Source: DATLZU01 sp035573855 (GTDB taxonomy: Bacteria; Nitrospirota; Nitrospiria; Nitrospirales; Nitrospiraceae). Taken from it: DNA of 64,000 nucleotides. This document shows, piece by piece, positions 59,601-64,000 of this stretch. The stretch covers positions 1 through 64,000 of the forward strand of contig DATLZU010000006.1 in NCBI GenBank assembly GCA_035573855.1, given 5' to 3'. The number at the start of each line of letters is the position of its first letter. Position 1 is the stretch's first letter. Below the pieces are notes generated by a model, which searched no databases, was not told the origin of the DNA, and saw only the letters and a list, made by a program, of their open reading frames with translations. The translations under genes and the position numbers were made by a program.

Positions 59601-59628
59601 TTGAAGCGGCAGCGGAAGTCGGTATAAT
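59601..59628 (+). promoter_or_regulatory. Sigma70-type promoter of mazG
   Basis: TTGAAG (59601-59606), a 16-bp spacer and a perfect TATAAT (59623-59628), 47 bp before the mazG start. Confidence 0.6.
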
Positions 59629-59674
59629 GGGGTCCGCATTGCCGCGCTTCCGCTGGCGGATCAGGATCCCTCGC

Positions 59675-60556
59675 ATGTCGTACAGTTTCAGCAAGCTCGT
59701 GGAATTGATGGCCGCGCTCCGGGCGCCGGACGGCTGTCCCTGGGACCGCAAGCAAACGCATGAGTCGTTGAAGCCCTATCTCCTGGAAGAAGCGTACGAG
59801 GTCCTGGAAACCATCGATCGGCAGGACACGGTCAAGCTCAAAGAGGAGTTGGGTGACCTGTTGCTGCAGGTTCTGTTTCACGCCCAAATCGCGGCGGAAG
59901 CCGGCGCCTTCACGATCGAGGAGGTCATGCGGACGCTGGCCGACAAGCTCGTCCGCCGCCATCCGCATGTCTTTGCCCAAAACCATCAGGGCGAATCAGC
60001 GGTCGACGTCGATCAGGTGTTGAGCCGCTGGGAAGACATCAAGCGGGCCGAGCGCGAACAATCCGGAGAGGCGCGCTCCGTCCTCGACGGCGTACCCATC
60101 ACCTTGCCAGCTCTGCTGCGGGCGTACCAGGTCCAGGCTAGAACATCGCGTCTCGGCTTCGATTGGCCGCACACCGCGCGGGGGATCGAGCAGGTGCTCG
60201 ATAAGATCGAAGAAGAAATCCGTGAACTGCGGGCCGAGCTGGCTTCTCCGCCCTCCGGCGACGCTTCGTCCTCGCCCGAGGGTGCCGGGTCAGCACCGTC
60301 TGAGGCCGTGGCGATGGAGTTCGGGGACATCCTGTTCGCGCTGGTGAACCTGGCCCGCCTGCTTAACGTCAATCCGGAAGACGCGCTGCGGCGAGCCACG
60401 AACCGGTTTTCGGAGAGATTTCGGCACATCGAGGCGGAGGCGATACGCCGGGGCCGGCCGCTCGGTGACCTGTCACTCGCCGAAATGGACGCGCTGTGGG
60501 AAGAAGCCAAACATCACGAAGCGAAGGCGGCCGTCCGACCGGATGCCGAATCGTGA
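59675..60556 (+). CDS. mazG: Nucleoside triphosphate pyrophosphohydrolase MazG
   Basis: Hydrolyses (d)NTPs to monophosphates. The 293-residue protein has two MazG domains. The first has LMAALRAPDGCPWDRKQTHESL, EEAYEVLETI and ELGDLLLQVLFHA. The second has QVLDKIEEEIRELRAEL and MEFGDILFALVNLARLLNVNPEDAL. Metal-binding EExxE and ExxD motifs are intact in both. A Ser/Pro/Gly linker interrupts the second domain. The open frame extends upstream of ATG 59675 into the promoter and is not used. Confidence 0.95.
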   Translation: MSYSFSKLVELMAALRAPDGCPWDRKQTHESLKPYLLEEAYEVLETIDRQDTVKLKEELGDLLLQVLFHAQIAAEAGAFTIEEVMRTLADKLVRRHPHVFAQNHQGESAVDVDQVLSRWEDIKRAEREQSGEARSVLDGVPITLPALLRAYQVQARTSRLGFDWPHTARGIEQVLDKIEEEIRELRAELASPPSGDASSSPEGAGSAPSEAVAMEFGDILFALVNLARLLNVNPEDALRRATNRFSERFRHIEAEAIRRGRPLGDLSLAEMDALWEEAKHHEAKAAVRPDAES

Positions 60557-60582
60557 CGCCGCATCAGAATGCACAGTGACCT

Positions 60583-61200
60583 ATGGAGCGCGAGGAGAAC
60601 TCCTACCAGGAAGGAAAACGTGCCGGCGTGCACCCACTCATCGTCGTCTTCGGCGTGATCTTCGGATTGTGGATGTTCATCGCCCTCATTGTCCCGAGTT
60701 CCAAGCACAAACAGGCCGCGAACCCCGAACCGGTGCCCACCGCGATTCCCGACGACGCCGACGCTGCGCCGGTCATCTTCAAAGTTCACGCCACGATTCC
60801 GGACGTGAACGCTATCAGCATCGTGGTTCCCGCGCAGGCAACCACCAGCCAGATCGTCGGCTTGTTGAAGCGGTTCCGCGATGCACGGCTCTCCAACACC
60901 CTGTCGAACCTGTTGCCGCCGACAACGCCCGGCCACCAACTCGGCGATCACGCCGTGGCGGACATTTACATCTTTTCCGACCCGAAATACGCTCAGCCCG
61001 ACGCGGTGCGCGTGCTCGCCCGAGGCGCCCATGCCCCCGGCGAGCTGTACCCGCGGGCGATCCCGTTCGAAGACGCGATGGAGCAGGTCCGCGGCCACTA
61101 TCGCATCAATCTGCACGACACGGGGCAGCCCGACATCGCCTCGCTCGGCTTTGCCGATGAGTCGGGAGTCCATTCCAAGCACTACCGCCGCATCTTCTGA
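60583..61200 (+). CDS. Membrane-anchored protein of unknown function
   Basis: A 205-residue product with a short cytoplasmic N-terminus and one membrane helix (IVVFGVIFGLWMFIALIV). A periplasmic domain of about 150 residues follows, with IPDVNAISIVVPAQATTSQIVGLLKRFRDARL, ADIYIFSDPKYA and HYRINLHDTGQPDIASLGFAD. No family is recognised. It lies 26 bp after mazG on the same strand. Confidence 0.75.
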   Translation: MEREENSYQEGKRAGVHPLIVVFGVIFGLWMFIALIVPSSKHKQAANPEPVPTAIPDDADAAPVIFKVHATIPDVNAISIVVPAQATTSQIVGLLKRFRDARLSNTLSNLLPPTTPGHQLGDHAVADIYIFSDPKYAQPDAVRVLARGAHAPGELYPRAIPFEDAMEQVRGHYRINLHDTGQPDIASLGFADESGVHSKHYRRIF

Positions 61201-61419
61201 TCCCTGAGCGCAGGCCCGCTCCCAGCGGAAAATCCAGCCTCTAACGCGCATTCTATCCCCAGCATGTTTTGTCGTTTCTCGCTAACCTAGTGAATTCCCT
61301 AGCTGAAAGATTTGAGCCACAAGATCTTGTAGGCCGAGCGTCAATTAGCCCAATGCCTAAAAGTTGAGCAGGATGCTCGCGGGCTCGCCGTTGCTGCGGA
61401 TCATCGCGCGGAAACTTGG

Positions 61420-61450
61420 TTGTCCACATGGTTGTCCACAGATTCTGTGG
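61420..61450. repeat. Tandem DnaA-box-like repeats with a palindrome
   Basis: GGTTGTCCACA occurs twice in 12-bp steps, giving TTGTCCACA at 61420-61428 and 61432-61440, each one base from the DnaA box TTATCCACA. The second runs into the inverted repeat CCACAGA-T-TCTGTGG (61436-61450). It lies in the 299-bp space between converging genes (61201-61499), which has no gene that I can support. Confidence 0.5.
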
Positions 61451-61499
61451 GTTGATCCTCGATGCGGGAGTCGCCTCTTCCGAAGCGCGAATTTCGTTG

Positions 61500-61907
61500 T
61501 TACAGACGGACCCGCTGCCGGATTTCCGCTCTGAGCGCCCCCTGCTCATCGTTCAGCCAGGTCTCCAGCCGCGGAAACAGATGGCTCAGCGGACCGGTGA
61601 AGGGGCCGATCAATACGTCCTGGCGCTCCGACAACATGCCTTCCTGATCGGCGATCCGCAATTTCTGATCGGCGATGCGGCGGGTGAGCACCTGATTGAG
61701 CAGCAGTTGTTGTCCGGGACTGCCCGTGACCTGCCCCAGCAATTTGCCCTTCACATAGTCCAGTTCATCGGTGATCGAGATCTTCACCCGGACGCCGAAC
61801 GGGGTGGCCCAGGTCGGGCGCTGGATCGCATAGTCATAAGAAAAGACCGGTTCGCGAGGTTCCCGGTAGGGACCGCTCACATTCAGGATGGTCAGCGTGT
61901 TATCCAT
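61500..61907 (-). CDS. Hypothetical protein
   Basis: A 135-residue product: a beta-rich first half (TLTILNVSGPYREPREPVFSYDYAI, FGVRVKISITDELDYVKGKLL) and a helical second half. No signal peptide and no known family. It ends the haem operon, 12 bp after the protoporphyrinogen oxidase gene. Confidence 0.68.
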   Translation of the reverse strand: MDNTLTILNVSGPYREPREPVFSYDYAIQRPTWATPFGVRVKISITDELDYVKGKLLGQVTGSPGQQLLLNQVLTRRIADQKLRIADQEGMLSERQDVLIGPFTGPLSHLFPRLETWLNDEQGALRAEIRQRVRL

Positions 61908-61919
61908 GGAGAGACCGCG

Positions 61920-63386
61920 CTATACCAATAATCCGGATTCGCCTCCGGTCAAGTAACGGACGGCCGTCTCCGCGACGGTGAACCCATCTTTGATGCAATC
62001 CGGAATGCCGACCCCCCGATAAGCGGCTCCGGTCAGGAACAAGCCGGGAAATCGACTCAGCGCCATCTCGATGTCCTTCAATCGATCAAGATGCCCCAAC
62101 GTATACTGGGGCATGGCGCGGTTCCAGCGATGCACCTCGACATAACGCGGCGGTGCCGCAAGGCCAGTGACGGCCAACAGTTCCTCGCACGCCGTCCGCA
62201 CGATCGTTTCGTCGTCCGCCTGCATGATCGCTTCTCGTCCGACGCCGCCGAGATAGCACCTGACGAGCAGCGTGTCCGGCGGCGCGCGATGAGCCCACTT
62301 CAGGGACGTCCACGTCGCGGCGATCAGGTTGCGTCCTTCGACGCGCGGCACGACGAACCCGAACCCTTTCGCGCAACCTTTGGACTGGCCGGCGTCGTAG
62401 GCCAAGGAGACCGTCGCTGTGGAGGCGTAGGGGATCCTCTCCAATAGTCCCGCCGCCGACGGACTGAGCGGCCTGACCAATTCGGCCGACGCATAGGCGG
62501 GCGTGGCCAAGACCACGACGTCGGCCGTCAGCACGGTTCCGTCGTCGAACAGCACGTCATACACCCACTTGCCGACTTCCCGGGAGCGGACCCGCAGCGC
62601 AACCGCCCGGGCGCCGACCCGGAGGCTCACCCCATCCTTCTGCAAGCGGTTCGACAGCGCCGTGACCAGATCGCCCAATCCGTTCCGCAGCGCGACAAAC
62701 ATCGTGCGGCGATGCTTCGGCTCCGGCGATCCCATCTGAACGGTCTTGCGGGCGGCCAGCATCCCGCGAATGAGACTCCCGTATTGTTGTTCCAGTTCGG
62801 GAAACCGCGGGAACGTGGCGCGGACGCTCATCTGCTCCGCATCGCCCGCATAAATGCCGGCCGTGAGCGGTTCAAACACCCGCTCGAACGCTTCACGCCC
62901 AAAACGGCGGCGGAAGAAATCCGCCAGAGATTCGTCACCCGCGGCGCGGCGGGGCGGCAGCACCACATCCAGCGCCATCCGCGCAAGCCCCTTCCAGCTC
63001 AGCAACCCGCTTCTGACGAACGATCCGATCTGGCCGGGGGCGATCACGACCAAGCCCTCGGGCAGCTCGCGCAGACGTCCCCGCGAATACACGCAAGCCT
63101 TCGCGCCGGTCTCGTTCATGTTGATGAGCTGATCGGCCAATCCGAGTTTTTCGCATACCCGGACGCCCCATGGCTTGTGGGAGAGGAAGGAATCGGGGCC
63201 CGCCTCGATCACGAGGTCGTTCGCACGACTCGTCCGGATTTTGCCGCCCAAAATCCGGTCCGCATCGGCGACGGTGCAGACGAGCGACAGGCCAGACGCC
63301 CTCGTCTGTTCCTGAAGGGCGAAGGCCGTCGCAAGTCCTGCGATCCCTCCGCCAACTACAACGACTGTTCGGGGCGTTCCGGTCAC
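61920..63386 (-). CDS. hemY: Protoporphyrinogen oxidase (HemY-type, FAD-dependent)
   Basis: Oxidises protoporphyrinogen IX (or coproporphyrinogen III) in haem synthesis. The 488-residue flavoprotein opens with the FAD-binding VVVVGGGIAGLATAFAL, then GGKIRTSRANDLVIEAGPDSFLSHKPWG, LPEGLVVIAP, DFFRRRFGREAFERVFEPLTAGIYAGDAEQMS, and the C-terminal FAD motif LFLTGAAYRGVGIPDCIKDG. The start is GTG 63386, ten bases after hemH. Some phyla call this gene hemG or cgoX. Confidence 0.95.
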   Translation of the reverse strand: MTGTPRTVVVVGGGIAGLATAFALQEQTRASGLSLVCTVADADRILGGKIRTSRANDLVIEAGPDSFLSHKPWGVRVCEKLGLADQLINMNETGAKACVYSRGRLRELPEGLVVIAPGQIGSFVRSGLLSWKGLARMALDVVLPPRRAAGDESLADFFRRRFGREAFERVFEPLTAGIYAGDAEQMSVRATFPRFPELEQQYGSLIRGMLAARKTVQMGSPEPKHRRTMFVALRNGLGDLVTALSNRLQKDGVSLRVGARAVALRVRSREVGKWVYDVLFDDGTVLTADVVVLATPAYASAELVRPLSPSAAGLLERIPYASTATVSLAYDAGQSKGCAKGFGFVVPRVEGRNLIAATWTSLKWAHRAPPDTLLVRCYLGGVGREAIMQADDETIVRTACEELLAVTGLAAPPRYVEVHRWNRAMPQYTLGHLDRLKDIEMALSRFPGLFLTGAAYRGVGIPDCIKDGFTVAETAVRYLTGGESGLLV

Positions 63387-63396
63387 GGAGGCCGCA

Positions 63397-64000
63397 TCAA
63401 CGGACCGGCGCAGCTTCGTGCGCCCGGACCACAGAGGCGAGGGTCTCGATCAACGCCGCGGATGCGTTCAGCATCGGAATGCGTTCCAAGTGCACGCCTT
63501 TGGCCTGCGCGGATCGTTTGAGTTCGATATCGATGTCGTAGAGCACTTCAAGATGATCCGAGACGAACCCGATCGGAGCGACGAGGACATGCTTGTGGCC
63601 CTCGCGATGCAACTCATCCAGCATGATTCCGACGTCCGGCCCCAGCCATTTTTCATCTGATCGCCCCCGACTCTGGAACGCCAAGCGCGCGGTCACCGGC
63701 CGGACCCGTTCGCAGACCGCCTCCATCGTGCCCCTCACTTCGTGGGGGTAGGGATCCTTCATCTCCACAATCCGCTCCGGCAGGCTGTGTGCCGTGAACA
63801 GGATCGGCACTTGAGCGCGCACGTCGGAAGGAAATTGCTGGAGGCCAAGCTGAATATTGTCGGCGATGGCTTGGATGAGCCTGGGATGTCGATGCCAGCT
63901 TTCGACATAACTGACCGGACACACGCTGCGGAGTGCCCGCCGCGCCTCTTCGACCTTGCCGATATAGGCTCCGATGCTCATCGAAGAGTACTGCGGCGCC
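63397..64000 (-). CDS. hemH: Ferrochelatase, C-terminal two thirds (cut by window edge)
   Basis: Inserts Fe2+ into the porphyrin ring. The visible part begins with APQYSSMSIGAYIGKVEEAR, the conserved PQYS motif, and continues with ILFTAHSLPERIVEMKDPYP (catalytic His), LAFQSRGRSDEKWLGPDV and the metal-binding Glu in FVSDHLEVLYDIDIE. The 5' end lies beyond 64000. It is the first visible gene of the hemH-hemY-hypothetical run. Confidence 0.95.
   Translation of the reverse strand, partial: APQYSSMSIGAYIGKVEEARRALRSVCPVSYVESWHRHPRLIQAIADNIQLGLQQFPSDVRAQVPILFTAHSLPERIVEMKDPYPHEVRGTMEAVCERVRPVTARLAFQSRGRSDEKWLGPDVGIMLDELHREGHKHVLVAPIGFVSDHLEVLYDIDIELKRSAQAKGVHLERIPMLNASAALIETLASVVRAHEAAPVR

Noticed and set aside
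61253..61549. Minus-strand frame across the region with DnaA-box-like repeats
   Set aside because: It overlaps the end of a better-supported gene, contains no domain, and has no ribosome binding site.

Overview
The window is bacterial chromosome at about 60% GC, densely coded on both strands, with no insertion sequences, prophage or CRISPR arrays. Gene content points to a Nitrospira-like member of Nitrospirota. The signs are many small lipoproteins, an apparently secreted c-type cytochrome, squalene/phytoene synthase and protoporphyrinogen oxidase genes, a very large set of two-component proteins and a gliding-type ABC cluster. This assignment is inferred from composition and family resemblance, not from a search.

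Layout. 1-1140: 5' end of tuf with an upstream tRNA-Tyr/Gly/Thr operon on the minus strand, behind a clear sigma70 promoter. 1.2-13.7 kb: a secreted HExxH protein, a UvrD-type helicase, glycogen phosphorylase, two HEAT-repeat proteins and a cell-envelope block (RlpA, lipoproteins, a Pal/OmpA protein). 13.8-18.6 kb: a four-gene Gld-type ABC exporter operon with its own promoter. 18.7-22.1 kb: a lipoprotein with an internal duplication, tRNA-Arg, a protein with a degenerate DpnII-like nuclease domain, an AsnC-type domain protein and a lipoprotein. 22.1-27 kb: malQ followed closely by a histidine kinase and a sigma54-type response regulator. 27-34 kb: a DUF72 protein, an SPFH lipoprotein, cytochrome c with a tiny membrane protein, queC, a DksA-like protein, apt, a group-2 sigma factor and acylphosphatase. 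34.3-38.8 kb: tRNA-Pro, ald, a cluster of Cys-rich redox proteins, squalene synthase and a cupredoxin. 38.9-45.2 kb: htpX, a glutathione peroxidase gene interrupted by two amber codons, small proteins, an MFS transporter, lipoproteins and yqeY. 45.3-50.8 kb: a signalling island (response regulator, REC-GGDEF, hybrid kinase, HPt). 51.2-59 kb: tRNA-Ala, purN, purM, an rlmD-type methyltransferase and an ntrX/ntrY-like pair. 59-64 kb: a DUF1844 protein, mazG, two hypothetical proteins, hemY/hemG and the 3' part of hemH.

How the parts work together. GlgP and MalQ are the two classical enzymes of glycogen and maltodextrin breakdown. The Pal/RlpA/lipoprotein block serves the outer membrane and septum. 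HemH and PPOX are late haem-synthesis enzymes, relevant to a cytochrome-rich cell. Genes 45308-50819 contain every part of a multistep phosphorelay (hybrid kinase, free HPt, two stand-alone receivers), one output of which is c-di-GMP synthesis. The most unusual observations are the twice amber-interrupted peroxidase, the sigma54-type regulator without a GAFTGA loop, the nuclease-like protein without catalytic acids, and a ferredoxin lacking one ligand cysteine.
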